A stretch of DNA of 64,000 nt from Ariolimax columbianus (GCA_036924085.1 JAVGWX010000011.1:37920970-37984969); one strand, 5' to 3'; shown: positions 58,351-62,440, counted from the stretch's first letter. Notes: generated by a model from the letters alone, not told the origin. A program made the numbers and translations.

Positions 58351-58669
58351 TTAACTAACTAACTAACTAACAGACTGTCTGACTGTCTGTCTGACTGACT
58401 GACTAAATGACTGACTAACTAACTAAACTCTGACACAGCATGACAGTGAAGAAGAAGAAACTAGAGTCACGTTTACCTGAATCAACGAGTTCTGGAATCC
58501 TAATGTCCTCAGATTTTAAAAAGTAGGGTAGGACATGTTTGTAGTCCCATCCACTGTCCTGAGTGTACTGGGCCCATCTGTCATAGTCGTGTCTGGAACC
58601 CCTTACATACTGCATACCATTTACACTGCTAGACCCGCCCAAGACTTTCCCTCTGGGCCAGAACGAGCG
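27520..58669 (-). CDS. GMC-family FAD oxidoreductase (choline/glucose dehydrogenase-like), nine exons, 5' partial
   Basis: Nine minus-strand exons (58669-58477, 55733-55602, 54370-54249, 50562-50395, 46584-46434, 42068-41920, 35074-34897, 33117-32892, 27670-27520) have AG/GT borders and matching phases. They give 489 codons and a TGA. Seen: GMC signature 1 ([12 protein letters not shown] at residues 7-18), signature 2 (GTVGSPQ..MLSGVG at about 182-196), the catalytic-His motif [10 protein letters not shown] (His about 418) and the terminal [13 protein letters not shown] (Asn about 464). Known of the family: FAD-dependent oxidation of alcohol, sugar or choline substrates to aldehydes or lactones. 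The substrate cannot be read from the sequence. The usual length is 570-620 residues, so about 100 N-terminal residues carrying the FAD dinucleotide-binding GxGxxG are missing. I found no such exon between 58670 and 64000. Intact phase across all eight joins argues for a live gene. The exact substrate class is uncertain. Confidence 0.93.
27671..28295. other. Intron DNA with internal duplication
   Basis: TTTTTATTGAACAAGAGTAG with its flanks occurs at about 27818 and 28058. A related block (CTTGCATGCTA..., GAGCAAGAGTAATGAGG) occurs near 32490-32535, at the other end of the same intron. Poly-T runs lie near 27905 and 27955. No gene. Confidence 0.6.
28300..28980 (+). pseudogene. RTE-like LINE RT/C-terminal fragment
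   Basis: Frames read [20 protein letters not shown], [20 protein letters not shown], then [15 protein letters not shown] and [23 protein letters not shown] and the LR.ILG motif mark the post-palm region. It lies in the last intron of the GMC gene, antisense to it. Confidence 0.78.
29090..29825. mobile_element. SETMAR-type mariner, palindromic (two 5' ends)
   Basis: Between TA dinucleotides (29088-29089, 29826-29827), both ends are the same transposon end (CGAGGCGTATTCAAATGAAA and its counterpart). Both arms read inward as transposase N-termini: the left arm to about 29370, and the longer right arm (minus) with [20 protein letters not shown] and [12 protein letters not shown]. No catalytic domain is present. 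The 54996-55372 copy shows a similar foldback. Confidence 0.8.
29830..30348. other. AT-rich intron DNA, no feature
   Basis: No coding frame, no recognised repeat. Confidence 0.5.
30350..32105 (+). repeat. Interspersed repeat X, split by a CR1-like LINE
   Basis: The left half 30350-30455 (GGGCCTTCCATTGCACTTTG) and right half 32026-32105 (TCCTGATATCGCC, CCTCCGCCAGTAGAAACTAG) are contiguous in the copy at 7305-7490. Confidence 0.62.
30456..32025 (-). mobile_element. CR1/L2-like LINE, 5'-truncated, best-preserved copy
   Basis: Encodes RT from [20 protein letters not shown] through [40 protein letters not shown] ([11 protein letters not shown]), [19 protein letters not shown] to the C-terminal [20 protein letters not shown]. 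Only one frameshift (near 31738, an A/T run) and one stop (TAA after GVPQGSVL) break it. No endonuclease domain remains. The 3' end is GTTTAGAAGAC...CAACCAG-type sequence followed by AAGTTAAGTT. It lies in GMC intron 8 in the gene's sense direction. At least a dozen fragments of this family are in the window. Confidence 0.9.
32272..32300. repeat. (TA)n microsatellite
   Basis: About 14 TA units. The surrounding 32105-32545 shows no gene. Confidence 0.9.
32548..32855 (+). repeat. tRNA-Ser-like SINE, copy 2
   Basis: Head TGTCGAGAGGTAAGGCGATC, weak box B (GAGTCCTGC), body GACCAGAGAATGAGGTTGAT and TACATCATCAAGAGAAAACC. It ends less than 50 bp from the donor of GMC exon 8. Confidence 0.75.
32892..33117 (-). 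CDS. GMC oxidoreductase, exon 8 of those visible
   Basis: 226 nt starting with the split Gly then [20 protein letters not shown]. It continues to [20 protein letters not shown], then KMGP, then AVVDPEL plus two bases. It contains the catalytic His in the H-P-V-S-T-C-K-M-G box. Acceptor CATCTTTCAG, donor GTAAGT. Confidence 0.93.
33480..33700. repeat. Imperfect minisatellite, about 46-48 bp x 5
   Basis: Units carry GATAGTTT-ACATGACTG-ATA-AAAAGAGTTAACAT-like blocks. Intron 7 of the GMC gene. 33120-33480 has no other feature. Confidence 0.75.
33700..34140 (-). repeat. tRNA-derived SINE ending in the CR1-like LINE tail
   Basis: Read on minus from 34135: a tRNA-like head with GTGTCGAGATAAGGTG (box A) and CAGGTTCGAATCATG (box B). 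A body follows with TTGTTAAGAGCAGC and TAAGATGGACTCACAC, then GAAACTGGTCGTTTACAGAC and the CR1-like terminus with AAGTT. A second, head-less copy is at 60030-60250. Confidence 0.72.
34190..34440 (-). other. Unrecognised open frame in intron 7
   Basis: Minus frame 34426-34235 reads [20 protein letters not shown], then [15 protein letters not shown]. The residue mix looks protein-like rather than random, but I recognise no family. Probably a remnant of a mobile element. Confidence 0.3.
34469..34602 (+). repeat. GAA-tailed SINE-like element, 5' part
   Basis: AATCAAGATGCTGAGCAGTG through GGTGATCCTGGATAACAGGC. It is cut off where a CR1-like LINE 3' fragment begins. Confidence 0.7.
34603..34785 (+). 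repeat. CR1-like LINE 3' end
   Basis: CAGAGAGTGGTGAATACTTG, ATTAATGCATTCAAGAATAC, then GAAACTGGTTGTATACAGAC and GTATAAGTTAACTT. Antisense to the GMC gene, about 110 bp before the donor of exon 7. Confidence 0.82.
34897..35074 (-). CDS. GMC oxidoreductase, exon 7 of those visible
   Basis: 178 nt: [15 protein letters not shown]..., then [17 protein letters not shown] and [30 protein letters not shown] is a hallmark of metazoan GMC enzymes. Acceptor TTTCTGCAG, donor GTGACT. Because both flanks are phase 0, a tiny exon between exons 6 and 7 cannot be excluded. Confidence 0.92.
35333..35910 (+). pseudogene. Mariner B, N-terminal transposase fragment
   Basis: After a terminus-like TCAGTCATTAAGCAACAAG, frames near 35640-35865 read [20 protein letters not shown], then [20 protein letters not shown] and [12 protein letters not shown]. 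This is the GRP...V...I and helix-turn-helix part of a mariner transposase, different from family A. The catalytic domain is missing. It is followed within about 110 bp by mariner A copy 2. Confidence 0.72.
36024..37313 (+). mobile_element. Mariner transposon A, copy 2
   Basis: The ends are CAAATGGCTTGTCATATGTC and (right, reversed) CAAGGGCTTGTCATAAGTTG, both with ACCCTGAC(C/T). About 1290 bp, with TA on the right (37314-37315). It sits in GMC intron 6. Family identity with 11926-13246 is clear over the whole length. Confidence 0.9.
36250..37074 (+). pseudogene. Mariner transposase (copy 2), broken
   Basis: The first third is frameshifted. The open frame 36550-37074 carries [35 protein letters not shown] (first Asp), [12 protein letters not shown] (second Asp), and [13 protein letters not shown], where the third catalytic Asp of LAPSD is Tyr. 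The element cannot be autonomous. Confidence 0.87.
37519..38270. mobile_element. Non-autonomous hAT element 1
   Basis: Terminal inverted repeats CAGTGTTTCCCCAATC and, on the right, CAGTGTTTCCCAAACC read from the end. Flanks GTTTAACG and GTCTAACT look like a decayed 8-bp target duplication. Its interior words recur in hAT element 2. It carries an RTE-like LINE insertion at 37735-37930. Confidence 0.78.
37735..37930 (-). pseudogene. RTE-like LINE C-terminal fragment inside hAT element 1
   Basis: Minus frames: [40 protein letters not shown], ending DVLQRTCY. It matches the C-terminus at 58850-59200 (GKRGRGRPRRRW...TFCKAHAT style) in a shifted frame. Confidence 0.68.
38713..41528 (-). mobile_element. 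SETMAR-type mariner inserted in hAT element 2, itself split by a LINE
   Basis: TA duplications flank inverted ends CGAGGCGTGTTCAACTAAA and CGAGGCGTGTTCAAATGAAA. Own length is about 1.29 kb. The minus-strand transposase remnant includes [24 protein letters not shown]-like, [16 protein letters not shown] (second catalytic Asp) and KIDAAKIQT. Frameshifts are present. The CR1-like LINE 39928-41455 interrupts its 5' end just before the start of the transposase. Confidence 0.85.
39928..41455 (-). mobile_element. CR1-like LINE nested inside the mariner
   Basis: It begins on plus with the TTAACTTAACTTAA tail at 39928 and runs through the whole RT region to [20 protein letters not shown] (41440-41385). 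More decayed than 30456-32025 and 5'-truncated at about the same place. Mariner sequence resumes at GTCATCATGCGCAT. Confidence 0.85.
41739..41811. repeat. (GA)n microsatellite
   Basis: About 36 GA units, 110 bp from the donor of GMC exon 6. Confidence 0.95.
41920..42068 (-). CDS. GMC oxidoreductase, exon 6 of those visible
   Basis: 149 nt. The split Gly is followed by [13 protein letters not shown], then [12 protein letters not shown] and IFNYNQN. GPL.S...EG.AF and PD.Q.HF are the expected family patterns. The acceptor used is AATAG at 42071-42069; a nearer AG (CTCTGAG) would break the phase. Donor GTAAGT. The 3' end of a CR1-like LINE lies about 35 bp upstream of this acceptor. Confidence 0.88.
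42103..42715 (-). pseudogene. CR1-like LINE 3' fragment next to exon 6
   Basis: AACTAAACTTAACGTCTTTA tail, then the C-terminal and post-palm region with many small deletions. It lies in the sense direction of the GMC gene; its 3' end is about 35 bp upstream of the exon 6 acceptor. 42720-42950 is featureless. Confidence 0.8.
42955..43260 (+). pseudogene. RTE-like LINE C-terminal fragment
   Basis: Frames read [24 protein letters not shown].-like, VQKYKWPA / [25 protein letters not shown]...R.. and GHV.RM.D.RW are the RTE-like C-terminal landmarks. 43270-43640 shows nothing certain. Confidence 0.7.
43649..43825 (+). repeat. 30-bp minisatellite derived from RT coding sequence
   Basis: Unit ATGAAAATTAACCTAGAAAA + AAATGAATTC, starting at 43649, 43678, 43704, 43734, 43764 and 43795 and leading into 43826. 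Each unit reads [10 protein letters not shown]. The downstream LINE frame continues [12 protein letters not shown], so the unit is the KIN..KTK.M segment after the RT catalytic box. Confidence 0.9.
43826..44420 (+). pseudogene. RTE-like LINE fragment after the 30-bp array
   Basis: [17 protein letters not shown], then [59 protein letters not shown], and [11 protein letters not shown]. The order matches the RTE-like region from the post-catalytic box to the GH(V) motif. Several frameshifts. Confidence 0.78.
44640..44935 (-). pseudogene. RTE-like LINE C-terminus
   Basis: Minus frame [55 protein letters not shown] ending in a stop. GHVMR...ILEGK..GKR.RG and the (D)R..WR..I motif place it at the extreme C-terminus. 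Upstream remnants may reach about 45130. Confidence 0.75.
45147..46400 (+). pseudogene. RTE-like LINE RT fragment
   Basis: [56 protein letters not shown] (motif A, F.D..K.FD), then [16 protein letters not shown] (motif B), [24 protein letters not shown] text near 45820, and [11 protein letters not shown] near 46150. Order is preserved but it has many stops. It ends in a GAAGAAGAAG tract at about 46380-46394, 40 bp from the donor of GMC exon 5. Confidence 0.78.
46434..46584 (-). CDS. GMC oxidoreductase, exon 5 of those visible
   Basis: 151 nt starting [22 protein letters not shown] is a strongly conserved GMC segment that follows signature 2. It ends ...KLFGR plus one base. Acceptor TTTACCTAG, donor GTGAGA. 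The neighbouring intron is full of RTE-like LINE remnants. Confidence 0.9.
46855..47097 (+). repeat. Divergent GAA-tailed SINE-like element
   Basis: GGGCCAGCAGCCAGAGCTTG, CAAGACCCTTTTATGTCTAC and GTCTGGCTAAGAGAATAGG correspond to the middle of the family. It ends AGAAGAAGAAGAAGAAG. 46600-46850 has no feature. Confidence 0.55.
47150..47370 (+). pseudogene. LINE C-terminal fragment leading into the 60-bp array
   Basis: Frame [29 protein letters not shown], then (shifted) [14 protein letters not shown]. It is homologous to 790-1190, where the unexpanded order is LNRIQPQPTSECQLC ... SALNVVGEM...DKWN. Confidence 0.72.
47368..47797 (+). repeat. 60-bp minisatellite x 7 derived from LINE coding sequence
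   Basis: Exact 60-bp period. Unit TAGGAAAATGTTTCCTATTC + TGAAGATAGACAAATGGAAC + TAAACAGCAGCTAACAAACC. Units differ almost only at one C/G position before TAGG. In the LINE frame a unit reads [19 protein letters not shown], the counterpart of VGEMIFHPRSDKWNTLSGTK in the copy at 790-1190. The long minus open frame across it is an artefact of the 60-bp period. Confidence 0.93.
47911..48243. repeat. 37-bp minisatellite x 9, highly homogeneous
   Basis: Unit TAGTATATTTTATCTGACTC + TTACTAACATGTCTAAT, starting every 37 bp from 47911 to 48207. The units are essentially identical. Source sequence not recognised. 48250-48660 is unassigned. Confidence 0.95.
48665..49260 (-). pseudogene. RTE-like LINE C-terminal fragment
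   Basis: Minus frames: [20 protein letters not shown], then (shifted) [48 protein letters not shown].....Y.....GRRARGRP style. 49260-49740 is unassigned. Confidence 0.7.
49745..50260 (+). pseudogene. RTE-like LINE C-terminal fragment
   Basis: Similar at nucleotide level to 16560-16790 (CAGTGGAGGAAAAATTGAGA, AAAATTCCCCAAGGACAATC, CATGTTGCGTAGAACGATGT). It carries a degraded LRR.MFD.AWRQ tail. Confidence 0.6.
50395..50562 (-). CDS. GMC oxidoreductase, exon 4 of those visible
   Basis: 168 nt, exactly 56 codons, starting [13 protein letters not shown] and ending HLESLK. It carries GMC signature 2, [16 protein letters not shown]. Acceptor AAAATCAG after a T-rich stretch; donor GTATTG. A 33-bp minisatellite starts about 15 bp upstream of the acceptor. 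Confidence 0.92.
50577..50785. repeat. 33-bp minisatellite, about 6-7 units, next to exon 4
   Basis: AAAGTTCAATGAAAATGGCT + GGTCATGATACAA with small changes. Begins about 15 bp upstream (in gene direction) of the exon 4 acceptor. Confidence 0.88.
50960..51540 (+). pseudogene. RTE-like LINE RT/C-terminal fragment
   Basis: [57 protein letters not shown], then [18 protein letters not shown], [12 protein letters not shown] near 51330. YG.E.W.. and the RI..A...F motif mark it. Ends in GATGATGATGATGAGAAG. Confidence 0.78.
51690..52560 (+). pseudogene. I-like LINE: RNase H remnant, C-terminus, GAA tail
   Basis: CDGS-like start is lost. Visible are [20 protein letters not shown] (RNase H), [47 protein letters not shown], then [20 protein letters not shown] and [15 protein letters not shown]. 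The tail is AGGAGAAGAAGAAGGAGAAG. Very similar to 1205-1760. Confidence 0.8.
52650..53890 (-). pseudogene. CR1-like LINE, long fragment
   Basis: From a weak tail at 52655 (ACTAAACTTAACATC) through the C-terminal region, FADDTK-equivalent near 53510, VPQGSV(L)-equivalent near 53585, [20 protein letters not shown] near 53750. Sense to the GMC gene. Many indels. Confidence 0.8.
53930..54195 (-). pseudogene. RTE-like LINE RT motif-B fragment
   Basis: Minus frame [45 protein letters not shown]. The (V)KQGCVLAP box is RT motif B. It lies less than 60 bp from the donor of GMC exon 3. Confidence 0.75.
54249..54370 (-). CDS. GMC oxidoreductase, exon 3 of those visible
   Basis: 122 nt, with no ATG and too short for a simple ORF scan. 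The phase-1 G from exon 2 plus GT makes Gly, then [20 protein letters not shown] and ...[15 protein letters not shown] follow. The family shows the same pattern here: G..Q.T...G.R.STA.AFL, then R.NL.V...A.V. Acceptor TTCCTGCAG and donor GTGACA, with exit phase 0 as the next exon needs. Confidence 0.88.
54475..54640. repeat. Imperfect minisatellite, about 58 bp x 3
   Basis: TCACATTTTCTTCATTAAAC + AGTCATACACCATGTT recurs with variants. Intron 2 of the GMC gene. Confidence 0.75.
54655..54995 (-). pseudogene. CR1-like LINE middle fragment
   Basis: Decodes on minus to [35 protein letters not shown] and flanking parts. Its 5' side is cut by the mariner end at 54996. Confidence 0.78.
54996..55372 (+). 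mobile_element. SETMAR-type mariner 5' end, truncated, with foldback
   Basis: After a TA, CGAGGAGTGTTCAAATGAAA, then [11 protein letters not shown] start, [22 protein letters not shown] frames. At 55340-55372 a piece (GTTAACCCACGCCCTTCTTT) is the inverse of 55283-55310, as in the palindromic copy at 29090-29825. Confidence 0.72.
55385..55530 (-). repeat. CR1-like LINE short fragment
   Basis: TATATAGTTTGACTTTCACT, ACATTGCATTAGCC and TGCATGATCTATTATAAC match the segment 30985-31110 of the best copy. Confidence 0.7.
55602..55733 (-). CDS. GMC oxidoreductase, exon 2 of those visible
   Basis: 132 nt. The split codon G+AG restores Glu, then [13 protein letters not shown]...[10 protein letters not shown] and DFNGKTME follow. 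This matches the substrate-domain segment after signature 1 (the YHG.GGP stretch is typical). Acceptor CTGCAG, donor GTAAGG. A 77-bp tandem array begins about 10 bp upstream of the acceptor. Confidence 0.9.
55744..56046. repeat. 77-bp minisatellite x 4 abutting exon 2
   Basis: Units start at 55744, 55821, 55898 and 55975 (TCATGCAAGTGAAATAATTA + TGG...). The first unit provides the intron bases just upstream of the exon 2 acceptor. Confidence 0.88.
56280..56590 (-). repeat. SINE split by a CR1-like LINE 3' end
   Basis: 56280-56398 carries the tail side (GTGAGGTGGCCAATTCCCTA, TTAGGTACTCTTTTACAGCT) and 56519-56590 a tRNA-like head with a degenerate box B (GTTGAACTCAAC on plus). Between them, 56399-56518 is a plus-strand CR1-like 3' end with an AAGTTAAGTCAAGTT tail. 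Confidence 0.6.
56590..57850 (-). other. No family recognised; two adjoining open frames
   Basis: Minus frames 57843-57523 (106 codons, with [20 protein letters not shown]) and 57369-57100 (89 codons, with [20 protein letters not shown]) are longer than expected for AT-rich intron DNA. I see no conserved motif and suggest a decayed mobile element only as a guess. 56590-57000 is AT-rich with no feature. Confidence 0.3.
57925..58235 (+). repeat. tRNA-Ser-like SINE, copy 3
   Basis: AGAGGTCAGGCATTTGCCTT head, TGACATGTCTTGCCACTAGT, GGAGAGTGAGGTTGAGGACC, TACATCATCAAGACAAAACC. Ends next to the CTAA microsatellite. Confidence 0.72.
58256..58430. repeat. (CTAA)n microsatellite with CTGT/CTGA edge
   Basis: About 27 CTAA units followed by CTGT and CTGA units. 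Adjacent to the 3' end of SINE copy 3 and about 50 bp from the exon 1 donor. Confidence 0.95.
58477..58669 (-). CDS. GMC oxidoreductase, first visible exon
   Basis: 193 nt, entering in phase 0 and leaving one base over. It starts [12 protein letters not shown] and holds the full GMC signature 1 (GG-SS-x-V-N, then Y, G and D at the expected spacings). It ends ...IPELVDS before a GTAAAC donor. The acceptor is read as TTGAACAG. The frame stays open upstream to 58735, so the true acceptor could be slightly upstream, giving an extra Q before R. A CTAA microsatellite lies about 110 bp downstream in the intron. Confidence 0.9.
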
Positions 58670-58849
58670 CTGTTCAATATCAAGTAAATTAAACGTAGAA
58701 TAAATTATTCTCAAGATGAGAACAAATGACCCCACAACGTGCTGTATAACTTATAAACTGTTATAAAAATAAACGTATTAACTATTGAGCAGATAATATG
58801 CGTCATTTGGTTGATGATCTGTGGGCACTGCTTCCCACTTGTTCCTGTA

Positions 58850-59960
58850 TCTCATCATCATGTAGCATGTGCTTTGTAGAACGTTGCTCCTATCACAGTC
58901 TGTCTGAAAGAAACTCGTTCCCTTGCCAAAACACCAGCCTCCGCCACAGTCATACTCAGGCATTCCTGGATATCTTGGTGCCATCGTCTTCTTGGTCTAC
59001 CCCTTCCTCTTTTGCCTGGAACCATACCTTCCATCACCGTTCTCTCAAGACCGTTGTGCCTCTTGATGTGACCAAAGTATTTGCATTTTCTAGCCAAAAT
59101 GGAATTGATAAACCAGTTCTCTTCTATGCTCAACTTTTGCCGAATGTCTGCATTTGTTTTTTCTCTGTCCAGTGTATTCTGAGGATCTTTCTGTAACATT
59201 TTGACTCGAAGGATTCGATTCTTTGTCTAGAAGTTTTGGTAATTATCCATGATTTGCAGCCATAAGCTGCCACAGGAAAAACACAGGCTCTCAAGACTTT
59301 TATCATTTTGTTGGTGCTCTGCCATAATTTCTTCAGGCTGTTCAGTCTCTGCATTGCCATAGCTAGTCTTCTTCTGATTTCTTTCGAGCAGTCGCCATTT
59401 TTGTCAATTCTGGAGCCCAGATATTCAAAATGTGTGACCTGATCTATTTCCTCACCACCCACTGTAAATTTATGCTGATATTGTGTTTTGTAGGTGGTCA
59501 TTATCTTTGTTTTATTTATGTTTATGAACAGGTTTTGATCTTTACTATGTCAATTAATGGCTGTAATTAGCTTCTCTAGCCCTTCTGCACTTCTTGATAG
59601 TATCACTGTGTCATCTGTGAATCATAACTTTGGAATCTCGTACTCCCAATCGTAAATGGGTCGAAACTTTCAATGTTCACATCTTCTCGAACATTTCTCA
59701 TTATACATTCCGCATATATGTTCTACAGACAAGATGAGAGGATACATCCCTGTCGGACTCCCTTTTGTACGTCAAACCAATCTGATGTTTGCCCAGATAC
59801 TCGGACAGCGGCTTGTTGATCTTGGTATAAAGTTTCAACGAGATGGACTATATGCAAGGGAAACCCCATTCCTTCATGATTCTCCACAGATTTTGATGTT
59901 TTACCGTGTCGAAGGCCTTAGTGTAATCCTGTATCTACATCTGGTAAACCTCTTGGCTTC
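58850..59960 (-). pseudogene. RTE-like LINE: RT palm to C-terminus
   Basis: Minus frames from TKTFDTVKHQNLWRIMKEWG (motif A) through a damaged palm, KFTVGGEEIDQVTHFEYLGS, KEIRRRLAMAMQRLNSLKKL, AAYGCKSWIITK, ESFESKCYRKILRIHWTEKK, then CKYFGHIKRHNGLERTVMEG and GKRGRGRPRRRW to a stop at 58858. It is one of the longest RTE-like pieces here. It lies just upstream of the first visible GMC exon. Confidence 0.85.
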
Positions 59961-60029
59961 TTCATAAGTTATGCAACGAAAGGTTCGCAAGGGTCGTTGC
60001 GTATGACAAAGATAAGAATATCACCAATG

Positions 60030-60250
60030 CCCCACAGAGAGTTGTCGTAAGAGACGACTAACTATGTGACATGACATAACAACGGTCATGGTTAAGGTGG
60101 TTTGTTAAGATCAGCATAGATGACGCTTAACAAGCTGCGAGTCTACTTTGCTTTAGTGTTTGATTCTATTAAGATAGACTCCACCCTCTAAGAAACTGGT
60201 TGTACACAGACTCTGAAGAGTCTACTAAACGAATATATATAAGTTAAGTC
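60030..60250 (+). repeat. SINE with CR1-like LINE tail, 5'-truncated
   Basis: TGGTTTGTTAAGATCAGCAT, GCGAGTCTACTTTGCTTTAG, TTAAGATAGACTCCACC match 33740-33840 (minus), then GAAACTGGTTGTACACAGAC and AAGTTAAGTCAAGTTAAA. 60250-60900 shows no recognised feature. Confidence 0.7.
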
Positions 60251-60922
60251 AAGTTAAATAAGAATACCGTTTATTTGTTTGTGGCGAATGACTTTGCTCT
60301 CCTTTTCTTGCACGTGTTTCAGTTGGTTCTCCATTTACACGTGTCTTTATTTGTTAACTTGTATATGCCAGTATTTGTGAAAGGTATATATAAATATTAG
60401 GAATAATGAAATGACACTTTTTAAACGTCCATGCAAAAACGCACCTGTTTCGCTGATATAGATTACCATATATGTAAACAATGACACACAACACCTATTT
60501 GAAAGTAACTTCGATATTATCTGTAACAGTTGGTCGACCTCAAGATTTCTCAGTCAGAATCTATATCACAGGAGCACGTAGGATCCTGGTTTTCAAACAG
60601 GCAGGCTATGTCGGCTGCCAGGCAGCCGAAGCTATTTGTAGCATGTCATTTAAAAAATGTTTCTTCCTGTAGTTTTTTAGGTCTGGAAATACGTAGTTCG
60701 TGTATTGACATGGACCGATTTATATATGGGCTGAGTGGGCAGCATACCAAGGCCTCATAATCTAGGTGGGCCTAGGCCTCTTGCAAAATACAGTTGCTTT
60801 AAAATATATTATTAGCTGCATACATTTCCAAAGGTTATGCTGAAGCCGTCAGTCATATTTGCTGGGATGAAACTGAAAAAGCGGATATTAGATGACAGGC
60901 AGTAAATCCTTAGCTTTTTTCT

Positions 60923-61194
60923 CGATCAACTGACGCTATGCTTATAGCGCGGTGAGGTTCACGATCAACTGACGCTATGCTTATAGCGCGGTGAGGTTCA
61001 CGATCAACTGATGCTATGCTTATAGCGCGGTGAGGTTCACGATCAACTGATGCTATGCTTATAGCGCGGTGAGGTTCACGATCAACTGACGCTATACTTA
61101 TAGCGCGGTGAGGTTCACGATCAACTGATGCTACGCTTCTAGTCCGGTGAGGTCCACGATCAACTGACGCTTTGCTTATAGCCCGGTGAGGTTA
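60923..61194 (-). repeat. 39-bp minisatellite x 7, from a LINE 3' end
   Basis: Unit CGATCAACTGACGCTATGCT + TATAGCGCGGTGAGGTTCA at 60923, 60962, 61001, 61040, 61079, 61118, 61157. The reverse complement of a unit equals the 3' end of the I-like copy at 26290-26330 (TGAACCTCATCAGACTAGAA...). The 5' part of the same LINE follows at 61195-61480. Confidence 0.94.
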
Positions 61195-61480
61195 TCGAAG
61201 GAGGCTGTGTTTCCGGTCTTTGTCAGTCCTCATAACTTTTCGAGCAAAGTCGATCCCAAGGGCAGACTGCCTCTCTTTGGTCTGCACAAGTGAGGCAGTC
61301 CTGTAAGATATGTTCTGGTGATTGCTTGGGTGCTTCGCAATCGCACGTGGATGTGTCTCTGAGTCTGCAAAGTCCCATTCTGATTCTGAAGATCGTTGCG
61401 TGCCCACCTGTGCCTAGTTTGTATATGCTGTTATTTATTTGCTTGTTTCTATTGTGTTGCTTTCTCTTGTTCATCTTCAT
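61195..61480 (-). pseudogene. I-like LINE C-terminal fragment next to the 39-bp array
   Basis: Minus frame GGHATIFRIRMGLCRLRDTS, TCDCEAPKQSPEHILQDCLT, CADQREAVCPWDRLCSKS. It lacks one turn of the RTGH..L.AH.HR segment, so it is the shortest form of the region that is expanded at 9007-9364. Confidence 0.8.
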
Positions 61481-61569
61481 GGATGGTTTTATGAGCGTCT
61501 CTGCTTCTTTAGCAGAAAATAGAAAAATTATAATTTATTTTCAAGCTTCCAATTTGGACACATTTGATC

Positions 61570-61845
61570 ATCATGTAGCATGTCTTTTATAGAACGTCGC
61601 TCCCATCACAGTCTGTCCGAAAGAAACTCTTTCCCTTGCCAAAACCCCGACCTACGCCACAGTCATACTCAGGCATTCTGGATTTCTTGGTGCCATCGTC
61701 TTCTTTGTCTACCCCTGCCTCTTTTATCTGGCACCATACCTTCCATCACTGTTCTCTCAAGACTTTTGTGTCTCTTGATGTGACCAACGTATTTACATTT
61801 TCTGGCGATAATGGAATTGATGAACCAGTTCTCCTCTATGCTCAA
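61570..61845 (-). pseudogene. RTE-like LINE C-terminus
   Basis: Nearly identical words to 58855-59130 (CATGTAGCATG, CAGTCTGTC(C/T)GAAAGAAACT, CTCAAGAC, GTGACCAA(C/A)GTATTT). The C-terminal GHIKRH...GRGRP region of the same subfamily. Confidence 0.8.
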
Positions 61846-61849
61846 CTCT

Positions 61850-62275
61850 CAAATAAAAAGCTGGGACTACGATTTTGTTCTGAAGCTTTAAGGATAACAA
61901 AATCATTAACAAAGCAGCAAAGACAATTCGTAGGCAGATGCGTGTGCAAAATTCGTGTCTTAAATTGGCACAATGGGTTCACCAATATCGACACGATGAA
62001 CACGTCTAAGTAGAAAGCGACATAATGAAAAGAAACTGGATAGAGCATACTTTGGGAAAAGACACTGGATAGAGCATACTTTGGGAAAAGACACTGGATA
62101 GAGCATACTTTGGGAAAAGACACTGGATTGAACATACTTTGGGAAAAGACACTGGATAGAGCATACTTTGCGAAAAGAACCAGATGACATTGCAAGACAG
62201 ACACTGTTCTTGAATGTAGGGACAGACCAAAACACAACTGGATAAGAGAACTGGAGTCTAACATAAGGGAGGTAT
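61850..62275 (+). pseudogene. RTE-like LINE C-terminus with internal 29-bp array
   Basis: Before the array: NIDTMNTSK-like. After it: KEPDDIARQTLFLNVGTDQN-like (shifted frames), HNWIRELESNIREV. The family text here is W.WIGHTLRKP..DI.RQAL.WNPQG.R..GRP..TW. The R...RW/NWIEHTLGK segment is multiplied. Confidence 0.72.
62036..62180 (+). repeat. 29-bp minisatellite x 5 from the WIGHTLRK-like motif
   Basis: Unit CTGGATAGAGCATACTTTGG + GAAAAGACA, at 62036, 62065, 62094, 62123 and 62152. Each unit reads WIEHTLGKD in its own frame (29 is not a multiple of 3). Confidence 0.92.
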
Positions 62276-62282
62276 GACTGTC

Positions 62283-62440
62283 TTAACTAAACATCTTTGT
62301 ACTGGTTTTAAAGGCTCTGCAGAATCTGTATACAACCAATTTCTATTACTCAATGGGATCTAAACATAACTATGTGCATTCAATCTATTTTTCACTGCAT
62401 TAGCTGATCCTGCCTCTACTATTTCCTGTGGCAATATGTC
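62283..62440 (-). repeat. CR1-like LINE 3' tail fragment
   Basis: ACTAAACATCTTTGTACTGG, GGCTCTGCAGAATCTGTATA, then GTGCATTCAATCTATTTTTC and CCTGTGGCAATATG. 3' end only, no clear AAGTT repeat left. Confidence 0.72.

Noticed and set aside
60481..60760. Plus open frames near 60.5 kb as a host gene
   Set aside because: Short, overlapping, without a recognisable motif or splice context.
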